Positions 49,806 through 59,736 of a stretch of DNA of 64,000 nucleotides are shown here, piece by piece. The notes under the pieces are model-generated. The model was given only the letters and a program-made list of their open reading frames with translations. It did not search any database and was not told the DNA's origin. Made by a program: the position numbers and the translations under genes. How positions within the stretch are numbered: position 1 is the first letter of the stretch; each line of letters opens with the position of its first letter. The DNA lies in the NCBI GenBank assembly GCA_001314545.1, contig LIHN01000021.1:1-64000 (forward strand). Direction: 5' to 3'. This DNA comes from Bacteroidetes bacterium HLUCCA01. GTDB lineage: Bacteria; Bacteroidota; Rhodothermia; Balneolales; HLUCCA01.

Positions 49806-51770
49806 ATGAACTACCTCCAAAAAGAATTATACCTTCTGGTCAGGGAAGAAGACCATATTTTTAGTTTTATACAGGAAGCTACGCTGGACGGTTTGTGGTA
49901 CTGGGACCTGGAATCGCCGGAAGATGAGTGGATGGACGCCAAATTCTGGACCACCCTCGGGTATACTCCATCGGAAATGCCCCATAAGGTCGCTTCCTGG
50001 CAAAATCTCATTCACCCCGAAGACCTTGAGGAAGCCAAAAAGCGTATCGGGGCACATCTGGGAAATCCGGAAATCCCCTACGACCAGATCGTCAGATATA
50101 CTGGTAAGTCCGGGAAGACGGTATGGGTTCGTTGTAGGGGTAAAGCTCTTCGTGACGCGAACGGTAAGCCGGTTCGCATGCTCGGCGCTCATCAGAACGT
50201 AACCGAACTGATGGAAAACAACCTCGCTCTTAAAAAAACAGAGCAGGAGTTACGACAAATAATTCTGGAACTTGACGCAACCAGAAAAGATTTGCAGTCC
50301 AGCGAGGCCAAGCTGCGCAGTCTGGTATCCTCGCAGTCTTCGTACGTAATTCGCACCGATCTGAAGGGGGATTACACCTATGCCAACGAAACCTTTCTTA
50401 ACACTTTTTCGCACCTCCACAGCGGACTGGATACCCTGCTGGGTACCAGCAGCATGAATGCAATCTACCACGGTGATCATGAAAAAGTAATCGGGCTGAT
50501 TCATGCCCTGATTGCCGCGCCGGATCAGATAATGCAGATTGAGCTGCAAAAAAAATTGCCGGATGGCAGTCTGATGCACACCTTGTGGGACTTCGCATGT
50601 ATTCTTGACCCTCACGGAGCCCCTGTTGAAATTCAGTGCATCGGCATCGACATCACCCAGCGAAAAGCCGATGAGGAGCGAATCAGGAAACTTTCACAGG
50701 CGGTTGAACAGAGTCCGGCCAGTGTGATGGTTACCAATCTGGATGGCAGCCTGGAATATGTGAATAAAGCTTTCTGTGAGATTTCAGGCTATTCGCCGGA
50801 AGAAGTGATGGGTCGGAATCCACGGTTCATGAAATCCGGCAAGCAAAGTCCCCAATTTTACAACAATCTTTGGAAACGTATTACAACCGGTCATGTCTGG
50901 CACGGCGAGTTTCACAACCGTAAGAAAAACGGCGAACTGTTCTGGGAGTCGGCCTCCATATCTCCCGTTAAAAATGATGAAGGCGAGATTACCCATTATG
51001 TAGCCGTGAAGGAAGACATCACGGAAAAAGTACAACTCATGGAAGACACCCGATTGTTACTCACCGAAAAGGAGGAGCAGAACAGTCGGCTGACCAGTTT
51101 CACCCATATTGTTTCCCATAACCTACGTTCCCACAGTGCCAACATGATTGGTATTCTGAACCTGCTGGAGATGGAGAATCCGGAACTGATGAGCAATCCT
51201 TATGTGGAGCTGCTTCAGGCTTCATCGCTCAAACTGCAGGAGACCATTACCGATCTGAATGCTGTACTGGATATGAGCATTAAAGGCAATGCCGCGCGGG
51301 TCGACCTTGATTTGCATAAACACGTTCAGAGTACCTGGAGCAGTATTTCCCTGCTGGCACAGGATGCCCGTGTAGCATTGCATAACGATGTGCAGCAGGG
51401 GTACACGGTTCGGGTAATTCCGTCTTATCTGCAGAGCATTATCCTGAATCTGCTGACCAATGCTATTAAGTACCGATCTCATGAACGCGATTCTGAGGTT
51501 CGCGTTGCAGCATGGCGTGATGAAGACCACCATGTTATAACGGTCACCGACAATGGCATTGGAATTGATCTCAATCGCCATCAGAACACCCTTTTCGGGA
51601 TGTATAAAACGTTTCATGAACACCAGGACTCCAAAGGACTGGGGCTGTTCATGGTAAAAAATCAGGTTGAGGCCATGGGCGGGGCCATTCAGGTTGTCAG
51701 CGAGGTAGGCGAAGGGACCACCTTCACCATTTTACTGCCGCTCACCGGGTCTGAGGTCACTCCCAGATAG
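49806..51770 (+). CDS. multi-PAS sensor histidine kinase
   Basis: A 654-aa cytosolic kinase with no membrane segment. PAS/PAC 1 about 20-140 (GLWYWDLESPEDEWMDAKFW), PAS 2 about 170-290, PAS 3 about 298-415 (SQAVEQSPASVMVTNLDGSL, ISGYSPEEVMG). Then the phospho-acceptor helix with SHNLRSHSANMIGILNLLE (His near 438) and a HATPase with NLLTNAIKYRS, VTDNGIGIDL and GLGLFMVKNQVEAMGG. There is no receiver domain and no response regulator beside it; the divergent LytTR gene is the nearest candidate partner. Its 3' end overlaps the convergent asparaginase gene by 14 bases. Confidence 0.92.
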   Translation: MNYLQKELYLLVREEDHIFSFIQEATLDGLWYWDLESPEDEWMDAKFWTTLGYTPSEMPHKVASWQNLIHPEDLEEAKKRIGAHLGNPEIPYDQIVRYTGKSGKTVWVRCRGKALRDANGKPVRMLGAHQNVTELMENNLALKKTEQELRQIILELDATRKDLQSSEAKLRSLVSSQSSYVIRTDLKGDYTYANETFLNTFSHLHSGLDTLLGTSSMNAIYHGDHEKVIGLIHALIAAPDQIMQIELQKKLPDGSLMHTLWDFACILDPHGAPVEIQCIGIDITQRKADEERIRKLSQAVEQSPASVMVTNLDGSLEYVNKAFCEISGYSPEEVMGRNPRFMKSGKQSPQFYNNLWKRITTGHVWHGEFHNRKKNGELFWESASISPVKNDEGEITHYVAVKEDITEKVQLMEDTRLLLTEKEEQNSRLTSFTHIVSHNLRSHSANMIGILNLLEMENPELMSNPYVELLQASSLKLQETITDLNAVLDMSIKGNAARVDLDLHKHVQSTWSSISLLAQDARVALHNDVQQGYTVRVIPSYLQSIILNLLTNAIKYRSHERDSEVRVAAWRDEDHHVITVTDNGIGIDLNRHQNTLFGMYKTFHEHQDSKGLGLFMVKNQVEAMGGAIQVVSEVGEGTTFTILLPLTGSEVTPR

Positions 51771-52902
51771 CCACTTCAAAATACCCCTGGGAGTCGATGG
51801 CGCCCCGGAACATGCCGGGCGAGTTAAAGGTCATTGAAATGGTACCGAACCGGTCGACAGCAATAATGCCTCCATCGCCCTGATCCAGTTTGCCGTTGAT
51901 CACACGGTCAGCGGCCTCCTGCAAGGTTAACCCGTCGAACTCGATACCGGCCGCAATCTGGTAGGCTACCACGTTTCGGATGAACTTCTCCCCATGACCG
52001 GTAGCTGATATGGCGGCGGTTCGGTTATCGGCATAGGTTCCCGCCCCGATGACGGGCACATCGCCAACGCGGCCCGGCATCTTGTTGGTCATGCCTCCGG
52101 TAGAGGTGGCTGCAGCCAGGTTCCCATCCCGGTCCAGCGCCACGGCACCGACGGTTCCGTAGCGGTCGGCCTCCTCCAGGAAAATGACCTCGCTGAAAGT
52201 ACCGGATCCGGACGCAGACGGGGTGCTATGGAGTGCCCCTGGGGAGTTGGTCTGTGGGGTGGTCGGATGGCCGGTTGTCTCTGCTGCGGCATATCCCCGG
52301 TGTACCCCGGCAGGAACCCCAGACTGCTGAGCGGCACGCTGAAGGGCACGGTCGAGCTGATTACGGCGAATTTCTGTGTTGAAAAAGGTATTGTCTACCC
52401 GCTCAAGGCTGGTCTGATCGGCCAGCTGCTCTGCTCCCGCTCCGGCAAAAAAGACATGCGGGGTTTCTTCCATAATGTAGCGGGCCATGGAAATGGGATT
52501 GCGCACGGTTCGGAGTCCTGCTACGGCACCGGCGTTCAGATCCCTTCCGTCCATGATAGCGGCATCCAGCTCATGAACGGCTTCGCTGGTGTATACAGCG
52601 CCCACGCCGGCATTAAAGCGGGGATCATCCTCCAGGATCATCACCACCGCCTCCACAACATCCAGTGCAGAGCGACCCTCACGCAGCATCTCCTCGCCCG
52701 CTCTGACGGCGGTTTCCAGGGATGCCAGGTATCCCTCGCGCACCTCATCGGAAATGTCCCTGGAAATTACCCCGGCTCCCCCGTGAATCACGAGCGCGTA
52801 TTCTTTCTGGGTTTGCGGAGAGGAGGTTGAAGTCTCGTCGGACGGAACGCCGCAGGCGAAGGCAAACAGGGCGAAGAGCGCCGATATGCTGACTATTTTC
52901 AT
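51757..52902 (-). CDS. isoaspartyl peptidase / L-asparaginase (Ntn-hydrolase) lipoprotein
   Basis: A 381-aa Ntn-hydrolase of the plant-type asparaginase family, exported as a lipoprotein (ALFALFAFACGVP). VIHGGAG opens the alpha subunit. The self-cleavage site and nucleophilic Thr are in DRYGTVGAVALDRDGN (about 247), followed by STGGMTNKMPGRVGD and GHGEKFIR. A Thr/Pro/Ser-rich stretch just before the cleavage site is expected for the flexible linker. It releases beta-aspartyl dipeptides or asparagine in the periplasm. Confidence 0.92.
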   Translation of the reverse strand: MKIVSISALFALFAFACGVPSDETSTSSPQTQKEYALVIHGGAGVISRDISDEVREGYLASLETAVRAGEEMLREGRSALDVVEAVVMILEDDPRFNAGVGAVYTSEAVHELDAAIMDGRDLNAGAVAGLRTVRNPISMARYIMEETPHVFFAGAGAEQLADQTSLERVDNTFFNTEIRRNQLDRALQRAAQQSGVPAGVHRGYAAAETTGHPTTPQTNSPGALHSTPSASGSGTFSEVIFLEEADRYGTVGAVALDRDGNLAAATSTGGMTNKMPGRVGDVPVIGAGTYADNRTAAISATGHGEKFIRNVVAYQIAAGIEFDGLTLQEAADRVINGKLDQGDGGIIAVDRFGTISMTFNSPGMFRGAIDSQGYFEVAIWE

Positions 52903-53046
52903 AGGATTAGCAATTAAATGGATCGACCAGGTTATGCGGTTGAATTTGCCGAATTAACGGCGGTTTGCCAAGTAAAAAAAGATTACAGGCAAAAGGTGTA
53001 TTTTGTGGTGATTCCGGCCGGAAACAATTTCAACGCTCGTTATTTG

Positions 53047-55392
53047 ATGTTAATGCAATCCCGACTCCTGCTGACACTTTGCTATGTACTGCTTTCCGGC
53101 ACGCTGCTGGCCCAGTCTGTTCCCCCGATTTTCAATCTGTCTGCGGGATTCTACGCTACGGAGCAGTCGCTGCAGCTTTCCCATCCCCGCAGTGATGTTG
53201 TGATTCATTACACGCTGGACGGAACTACGCCCGGGCCCTCCTCCCCGGTTTACAGCGGTCCGATTACCCTGCGCGACCGAACTGCTGACCCGGAAGTATA
53301 CTCCCTGATTCCCACCAACGATGTTCCGCCGGGTAACCCCTACAACGAAGAATGGCTGCCGCCGCGCGGACCGGTTTTCAAAGGCACCGTAGTACGGGCC
53401 GTTGCCGTTGACGACGCCGGATGGACCAGTCCGGTGAACACCTCCACCTACTTCATCCACCCTGAAGGGGCCGGGCGCTACCAGCTGCCTGTGTTCTCGA
53501 TATCGGTAGATCCCGACCATTTTTTCAGCGATGAAACCGGAATTTATGTACGGGGATTGCCTGACAGCATTCCCAATTATGATCGTCGCGGGGCGGACTG
53601 GGAGCGACCCATTCATCTGGAGTTCTTCGAAGCCGATGGTCGCAGAATCCTTTCACACGGAGCCGGCGCACGCATCCATGGAGGCACCTCGCGGAACCGT
53701 CCCCTGAAAACCCTCCGACTCTACGCCCGTAACGAGTACGGCCAGACCTGGTTCAACTATCCCTTCTTTGCCGACAAGCCGGTAGCGCGGTATAAACGCC
53801 TGCTGCTGCGCAACTCCGGCAACGACTGGAGCGAATCCATGCTGCGCGACCTGTTCATGCAGCAGCTCCTCATCGGCAGCACGGAACTGGATGTGCAGCA
53901 CGGTCGGCCGGCTGTGGTCTTCATCAACGGCGAGTTCTGGGGCATCAAAAACATCCGCGACCGGTTCGATGAGCGCTACCTGCAATCGCACTACGGCATT
54001 GACACCGATCAGGCCACCTTTCTGGGTCCGGCTTTCCTGCCCGAAGGGTACGATTACTTCGCCGTGGCCCGCGACAATCCCGAAGGACTGGAGCATTTCC
54101 GGGAGCTCTTCCGCATGTTCAGCACCGTGGTTACCTTCATGAACGATGCGCGCATCGCTGAAATCGGTGAGAAAATGGACCTGCGCAACTTCACCGACTA
54201 CAATGCCGCCCAGATCTATTTCCGCAACACCGACTGGCCCGGCAACAACAAACTCTTCTGGCGCTACAACTTCACCCATCTGGATAGCCTTCGGCAGGGC
54301 CCCATGCCGCGCACGGCCAACGTTCGCGACGGCCGGTGGCGATGGATGGTATTTGATACGGACTTCGGTTTCGGGCTAAACTTCGACTATGTAGAAGGGT
54401 CCGGCACCAACTTCGGGCAGCGTCCGCACGGGGGCAACGATGCCGGCCACAACACCATCGCCTTCGCCCTGGAAGAAGTCTTCACCGGCTGGCCCAACCC
54501 ACGTCGGTCTACCTTCATGCTGCGCTCGCTGCTGATCAACGAGCGTTTTCGCCACGAGTTCATCAACCGCTACGCGGATTTACTCAACTCAGCGTTCAAA
54601 GCGGAGCGCGTTACGGCCGTGCTGGACAGCCTCGCCGCGCAGTATCGTCCGCACATGGATGAGCATAGCCGGCGATGGAATCAGCCCGCATCGCTGCAGG
54701 CCTGGGAGGAAGAAATTAACCGGATGCGCACCTTTGCCCTGCTTCGTGAAGACGCCCTGCGCGCCCATCTGGGCAATGAGCTGGATGCCGGCGAAGAGCG
54801 CAGACTTACCGTTGATGTGAGCGATGAACGAGGTGGCCGGGTTCGGGTTAATACCCTGGTTATTGATACGGCACTGGCCGGTGTGCATGACGGTGTCGCC
54901 TACCCCTGGGAAGGGATTTATTTCAGCGAAGTACCCGTAAATCTGGAGGCTATTGCCGCGCCCGGACATCGGTTTGTACGATGGGAGGTGGTCGGCGGCT
55001 CGGCGTCTGTGCCTGAAACCGGGGCGTTGATTGCCATTGAGCTGGAGACTGCGCTGCACCTGCGTGCCGTGTTTGAACCAGCCGAAACGGGCGTACATCT
55101 GGAAGATGAGGAATCGGCACTGCCCCGTGAACTGGAGCTGCTTCCCCCCTCGCCCAATCCGTTCAATCCGTCAACAACGGTGCGGTACCGGGTTCCCGAT
55201 ACCATGCACATACGCCTGGAAGTATTTGATGTGACCGGTCGGTCAGTACGACTTCTGGCCAGCGGGCTGCACAACGGAGGCGAGCATCAGGCTGTTTTTT
55301 CTCCGGGCGAGGCTGCCAGTGGCGTGTACCTGGTACGACTTCAGGGTGACGCAGGCTTTTCAGACAGCCGGACCGTGAGTTTTGTGAAGTAA
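53047..55392 (+). CDS. secreted CotH-domain protein with T9SS C-terminal domain
   Basis: A 781-aa secreted protein: signal peptide (SRLLLTLCYVLLSGTLLAQS), a chitobiase/HEX-like C-terminal-type domain (HYTLDGTTPGPSSPVYSGPI), then a CotH kinase-like domain (GARIHGGTSRNRPLKTLRLY, NGEFWGIKNIRDRFDERYL, then DTDFGFGLNFD), an Ig-like region and a T9SS sorting domain (PSPNPFNPSTTVRYRVPD and the end SRTVSFVK). CotH homologues can phosphorylate secreted proteins; activity here is inferred. I prefer ATG 53047 (or 53053) over 52918, because the signal peptide begins there. Confidence 0.9.
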   Translation: MLMQSRLLLTLCYVLLSGTLLAQSVPPIFNLSAGFYATEQSLQLSHPRSDVVIHYTLDGTTPGPSSPVYSGPITLRDRTADPEVYSLIPTNDVPPGNPYNEEWLPPRGPVFKGTVVRAVAVDDAGWTSPVNTSTYFIHPEGAGRYQLPVFSISVDPDHFFSDETGIYVRGLPDSIPNYDRRGADWERPIHLEFFEADGRRILSHGAGARIHGGTSRNRPLKTLRLYARNEYGQTWFNYPFFADKPVARYKRLLLRNSGNDWSESMLRDLFMQQLLIGSTELDVQHGRPAVVFINGEFWGIKNIRDRFDERYLQSHYGIDTDQATFLGPAFLPEGYDYFAVARDNPEGLEHFRELFRMFSTVVTFMNDARIAEIGEKMDLRNFTDYNAAQIYFRNTDWPGNNKLFWRYNFTHLDSLRQGPMPRTANVRDGRWRWMVFDTDFGFGLNFDYVEGSGTNFGQRPHGGNDAGHNTIAFALEEVFTGWPNPRRSTFMLRSLLINERFRHEFINRYADLLNSAFKAERVTAVLDSLAAQYRPHMDEHSRRWNQPASLQAWEEEINRMRTFALLREDALRAHLGNELDAGEERRLTVDVSDERGGRVRVNTLVIDTALAGVHDGVAYPWEGIYFSEVPVNLEAIAAPGHRFVRWEVVGGSASVPETGALIAIELETALHLRAVFEPAETGVHLEDEESALPRELELLPPSPNPFNPSTTVRYRVPDTMHIRLEVFDVTGRSVRLLASGLHNGGEHQAVFSPGEAASGVYLVRLQGDAGFSDSRTVSFVK

Positions 55393-55503
55393 ACCGGTCG
55401 GCCGGGCCCGCTGATCTGGCCGCGGCAGGCAATCGATGGACTTCGGGAACGTCGCCCGGCAGCGGGTATCCGTGCCGGCGCTGTCCCGAAACAGGATTAT
55501 CCC

Positions 55504-56640
55504 TCAGAACCGATTGCTTTGTCCCTGTTCGCTGTGCATAATCATCAGGTTCTGCGCAATCCGCCAGGCCGTAACGAGGTCTTCCTCCAGAATGAACTCA
55601 TCATCGGCGTGGGGTTTCTGGGCGCCGATGCCGATGTTCACGGCCGCATACCCGCGCTCATTGAGTACATTGGCGTCGCTGCCGCCGGAGTAGCGCAGCG
55701 GATCAACGGCAGCGCCGGCGCGGTGTATAGCTTCTTCCAGGGTGCGGACCAGCAGGGAGTCCGGATCCAGATCGAAGGGTGCGAAGTCTTTGGTCCGGAT
55801 GAACTCAAGCGATGCGCCATGACGTTCACAGGCCGTGGCAAAGGCCGTTTCAATACGGTCGAGGTGGGTTGCAACGGCATCCATGGTCTCGGAGCGAACC
55901 TCTCCGGTGGCTACACAAAGCGGTGCTACGATGTTGTTGGCCTCCCCTCCGTGAATGGTACCTACGTTGATGGTCGTCATTTCATCGAGCTTGCCGATGG
56001 TAACGCCCTGCAGGGCTTCGGCGGCGACCATAATGGCCGATATCCCCTCCTGCGGGGCCACGGCGCTGTGTGCAGCGCGACCTTTAATCCGGGCTTCGAA
56101 ACGAAATTTGCCGGCGCAGGTGCGGATGTAGGCGCCCGGCCGGCGGGAGCTGTCGAACACGAATACCGCCTCTACATCCAACCCGCCGAAATCCAGGAGC
56201 TCGGCACCTTTCAGACCGATTTCCTCGGCGATGGTAAAAACAACCATGTAATTGGGCGGGCTCAGAGTAACATCCAGAAGCAGCTGCAGGAGCACCGCCA
56301 CACCGGCACGGTTGTCGGCGCCCAGCTGGGAGGTACCATCGCTGGTTATTTTGCCCTTGTCACGCAGAATGCCGATTCCCGTAGTATCCCGCACCGTGTC
56401 CATATGCGCCATATACACCCGCACGGGTTTGGCGGGATCAAAATGGGCGGGTTTAATCAGCAGATTACCGGTGTTGCCACCCAGCGCCCGTCCGGCGTCG
56501 TCGGTTTCAACGGTGAAGGGAAGTCCGTCAAGCCGCCGGCGGATATGCGCGGCGAGGGCGGCCTCGTTGAGCGACTTCCCGGGGATGCCGGCCAGCTCGA
56601 TAAACAGCTGAATAAGGGTTTCGTTGTTCGTCATGTGCAC
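55504..56640 (-). CDS. M20 peptidase, tripeptidase-T-like
   Basis: A 378-aa cytosolic zinc peptidase. Metal-site motifs: YMAHMDTV, SQLGADNRAGVAVLLQLL (bridging Asp), FTIAEEIGLKGAE (catalytic Glu) and SGGSDANVLNERG near the C terminus. The order and size are those of PepT-like/M20 aminotripeptidases. ATG 56634 is as likely a start as 56640. It lies between two T9SS-secreted protein genes and may finish digestion of imported peptides. Confidence 0.9.
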   Translation of the reverse strand: MHMTNNETLIQLFIELAGIPGKSLNEAALAAHIRRRLDGLPFTVETDDAGRALGGNTGNLLIKPAHFDPAKPVRVYMAHMDTVRDTTGIGILRDKGKITSDGTSQLGADNRAGVAVLLQLLLDVTLSPPNYMVVFTIAEEIGLKGAELLDFGGLDVEAVFVFDSSRRPGAYIRTCAGKFRFEARIKGRAAHSAVAPQEGISAIMVAAEALQGVTIGKLDEMTTINVGTIHGGEANNIVAPLCVATGEVRSETMDAVATHLDRIETAFATACERHGASLEFIRTKDFAPFDLDPDSLLVRTLEEAIHRAGAAVDPLRYSGGSDANVLNERGYAAVNIGIGAQKPHADDEFILEEDLVTAWRIAQNLMIMHSEQGQSNRF

Positions 56641-56686
56641 CTATGTTCAGAGTAAAGACCGTGTATAACAGGAGCGAATTCCATCG

Positions 56687-59380
56687 TTATTTCACCAGCA
56701 TCATTTTCCGGGTGATGCGGGTTTGAGGCGTACTGAGTTCGTACATATACAGACCGCTCGACAGCTCCCGGGCGTCGAATCGGGCCTGATGCTCCCCGGC
56801 GGCGCGCACCTCGTCAACCAAAACAGCCACCACCCGACCGGTGACATCATAGATGCGCAGGGTGACCGGCATGGCTTCGGGTAAGGCATAGGTAATTGTA
56901 GTAGCCGGATTAAATGGATTCGGGAAGTTTTGGCTAAGGGCAATCTGAGCCGGAAGGGATTCCGCGGCATCTGCGGAAGTTGGGTCGGCCACGGTTATGC
57001 GCACAGGCAGGGTTACGGTCGGATTGTTCGGATCGCTGGTGCGGATAACGATGTTACCTTCCAGAGTTTCACCCTCCGTCAGCGTTGCCGCATCGAGATC
57101 AACAGCAACGTAACCCGTTTCGCCCGGGGCTATGGTGCCGGCCGGCTCGGCAAACGACAACCAGGAGTAACCTGAAAACAAACGGGTCACCCGAAGGTTG
57201 TCAATGTCCATGAAATCATCGGCATCCTGCTCGACCCGTCCAAAGAGGATGTAGTCGAAGGTCCGGTGCTGCAGCATGGGAACCCGTGCAAATTCCACCC
57301 CGTCCAGGGCGTAGGTCAGGGTATTTTCCTCGGCGTTGACGGCAATATCAACCCGGTAAAAGCGGTTCAGCTCCAATTGCGGGGTATCATTGCCCCGACC
57401 AAACGTCTCCGAGCCGTCGATGGCGACCCGGAAGTACATCAGTCCGTCATTCGTGATCACAAACCCGCCGGCTATCCCCCCGGTTTGCGCCGAGTAAATA
57501 TAGACATCGTACCGGGAAGAGGCGTCCCCGCTCAGGTACATATCAAAGGAGGCGGTGTAGGCGCCCACCTGTCCGCGACCAAACAACGGTGTTACAGCCG
57601 ATACAAATTCTCCGGCAGAGGCAGCTGCAATAGACCGATTTCGAAAATGCTGGCTTCCGTCTTTCGCGTTCACGTTGGCAATGTCAAACGAGCGGGTGGC
57701 GTTGTTCGTGCGAAGCTGCCGGTGCGCTTCATACGTACCGGTTGCAAATCCCTCGGTCGACTCAAACCCGGTTTCGTAGAGCACCTCCACAGCCTCAGTC
57801 GTCTCCGCGGGGGCTCCTTGCTTCGCTGGCGGCGGGGTTACAGACTCAACGCCCGGAACCACCTCGGCCGACCATCGCAGCGGTGAGTCGCCGTTGTTGC
57901 TGACCGGAATATGAACCCGAACCGAGCGACCCTCGCCCACAATGGCATCCACGGGAACCTCGGTTATCTGCGCTGCGGGTGCGTCAGTGATAGTTGGCAG
58001 GTAGCCCGCCACGGTATGCTTGATTTGTCGCAGGGCCTGGGCATTGTCAGCCGGACCGGGCGTTACACCGCGGGAACCGGTAAAACCACCCTCGGAACTC
58101 ACATCCGGATTGGAGAAACCCGGGTAGGAAATGGAACCTGATGAACCGTAATGCATGACGGTGTGACGCATCTGCCGGAGGGGATCGCTGTCGGCATTGG
58201 GCGATGGGGCAAAATACTGCCAGCCGGTCGAGTATTCGAACAATCCGCCGGAGAGGCTGGCCGCGTTCTGGCTCTGGGTCCGACCGTGGGCAGCGCCCAG
58301 GTTATGACCGATTTCGTGGATGACGGTGAAGGTATTGAAAGCCCGGATGCTGTTCACCGAAAAACCGAGTCGGGGTGAGCCGGCATAGTTGGAGAGCCTC
58401 CAGGCAATCCCCAGCGTGCTGGAGTTGTCCTGAACATAGAGCGCAACCACATCCGCACCGTGTTCCCGTCGCAGGGTATGCACCTCATCCATGAAATTAT
58501 CGTGCTCATTGGTATCGCTCACGCGGAAAACACCCGTTTCGGTGGTAATCCGTCGCAGGTGCACTTCCATGCCCACCAGCAGATCGTTGTTGTAGGATGT
58601 CTGGTGTGTGTGAACCAGGCGCAGGGTAATGCCGGTCTCTGAATTGTCCAGGGCCAGCTGGGAGAGCGTCATGGTCTGGGCAATGGCCATATCGATGGTG
58701 ATACCGGCACGGATAAACGCCTCACTGGCCGCGGCCTGCGTATGAACCATCATTACGTCCAGCACGACCTCCTCACCCAGCAGACCGTCGAACGACTGCA
58801 CGGGGAGGTTGGGAATGACGGATTTCAGGGGCGAGGGGGTGTTGATCATCTCGCGGAGGTCGACCTGAGCGGCACGTACAGGATGCAGGTCGAAGGTTTC
58901 CGGCTGCAGCGACTCATCCACGGCGCAGCTCACCTGCAGGAGGCGGTCGTTGCGCATGCGGGAGAGGTATTTGGAAGACGACTGCGGATCGGTGCCGAGG
59001 TGAAAGACCTGTTCATCAGCCAGGGAGAGTATTTTCCCGGTCAGCTGGTCGTCGGTGAACGTAAGCGTTGCGTAGCGGCTCTGATTGTACACATCGCGGG
59101 CGATGACCGACCAGACGCCGGGCACATACTGGGTTTTCCGGGTGACACGGAAGCTGCGTTCAACGCCGTCCAGCGGCATGGTAATGATCTCACCGGCATC
59201 GGGTGGAGTGGCAACAAAGCCGGCGTCCATATCGATGGCGAGGCGTTGATGCTCATCGGGAGCCGGACGGAAAATGACCGACTCGTTAACGGTAAAGACC
59301 GATTGCGCGTGCAGCGCGGTTGCAGGCATGACGAGTGCCAGCAGGAAAGTGCCCAGGGCACGGACCGGGGTAAAAGACAT
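56687..59380 (-). CDS. secreted reprolysin-like (M12) metalloprotease with T9SS domain
   Basis: An 897-aa secreted protease. Signal peptide (VRALGTFLLALVMPATALHA), a propeptide-like N-terminal region, then the catalytic domain with metzincin site HEIGHNLGAAHGR (about residue 352). The family Met-turn is expected after it, and SGSISYPGFSNPD follows. Next come a concanavalin-like beta domain (about 580-740) and a T9SS sorting domain (QNFPNPFNPATTITYALPEA, LSSGLYMYELST, RKMMLVK). I chose ATG 59380, which starts the signal peptide, over 59443. It degrades extracellular protein. Confidence 0.9.
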   Translation of the reverse strand: MSFTPVRALGTFLLALVMPATALHAQSVFTVNESVIFRPAPDEHQRLAIDMDAGFVATPPDAGEIITMPLDGVERSFRVTRKTQYVPGVWSVIARDVYNQSRYATLTFTDDQLTGKILSLADEQVFHLGTDPQSSSKYLSRMRNDRLLQVSCAVDESLQPETFDLHPVRAAQVDLREMINTPSPLKSVIPNLPVQSFDGLLGEEVVLDVMMVHTQAAASEAFIRAGITIDMAIAQTMTLSQLALDNSETGITLRLVHTHQTSYNNDLLVGMEVHLRRITTETGVFRVSDTNEHDNFMDEVHTLRREHGADVVALYVQDNSSTLGIAWRLSNYAGSPRLGFSVNSIRAFNTFTVIHEIGHNLGAAHGRTQSQNAASLSGGLFEYSTGWQYFAPSPNADSDPLRQMRHTVMHYGSSGSISYPGFSNPDVSSEGGFTGSRGVTPGPADNAQALRQIKHTVAGYLPTITDAPAAQITEVPVDAIVGEGRSVRVHIPVSNNGDSPLRWSAEVVPGVESVTPPPAKQGAPAETTEAVEVLYETGFESTEGFATGTYEAHRQLRTNNATRSFDIANVNAKDGSQHFRNRSIAAASAGEFVSAVTPLFGRGQVGAYTASFDMYLSGDASSRYDVYIYSAQTGGIAGGFVITNDGLMYFRVAIDGSETFGRGNDTPQLELNRFYRVDIAVNAEENTLTYALDGVEFARVPMLQHRTFDYILFGRVEQDADDFMDIDNLRVTRLFSGYSWLSFAEPAGTIAPGETGYVAVDLDAATLTEGETLEGNIVIRTSDPNNPTVTLPVRITVADPTSADAAESLPAQIALSQNFPNPFNPATTITYALPEAMPVTLRIYDVTGRVVAVLVDEVRAAGEHQARFDARELSSGLYMYELSTPQTRITRKMMLVK

Positions 59381-59736
59381 AAGGTTAAGGAATAAGGGTT
59401 GTCGGGCCAGGCGGGGTGGGCCTTTTGCCGGCAACAAGTACATGGTTATGATGCGCTGCCTGAGCAGATAAACCCGATTACACCATGAAAGGTTGCCGGG
59501 CTTTTGACCTGAATATTGTGGATAATATAGAGATTTTTTGTCAGGCAGCGACCTTGCAAGGGCTGTGCTGATATTTTATTACCATTTTGCGGGCAAATTT
59601 CAGACCTTTCGTGGTGCTGGTCTGGTTGTGCGCGCAAGAGTACTACACCGTTTGCCGGCCCGTTGACCATGTCGATTTAACCCGTCGGGGTATGACCACC
59701 TCCGTCGGATTCCCCTCCATCTGCAGACCCTCTCCC

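Noticed and set aside
51757-52902. Thr/Pro/Ser-rich insert in the asparaginase-like protein counted with the other disordered inserts
   Set aside because: A flexible linker before the autocleavage Thr is normal in this family, so it is not evidence for the insertion pattern.
55519-56655. Plus-strand open frame of 378 codons opposite the M20 tripeptidase-like gene
   Set aside because: The minus strand carries a complete M20 peptidase with all metal motifs; the plus frame has none.
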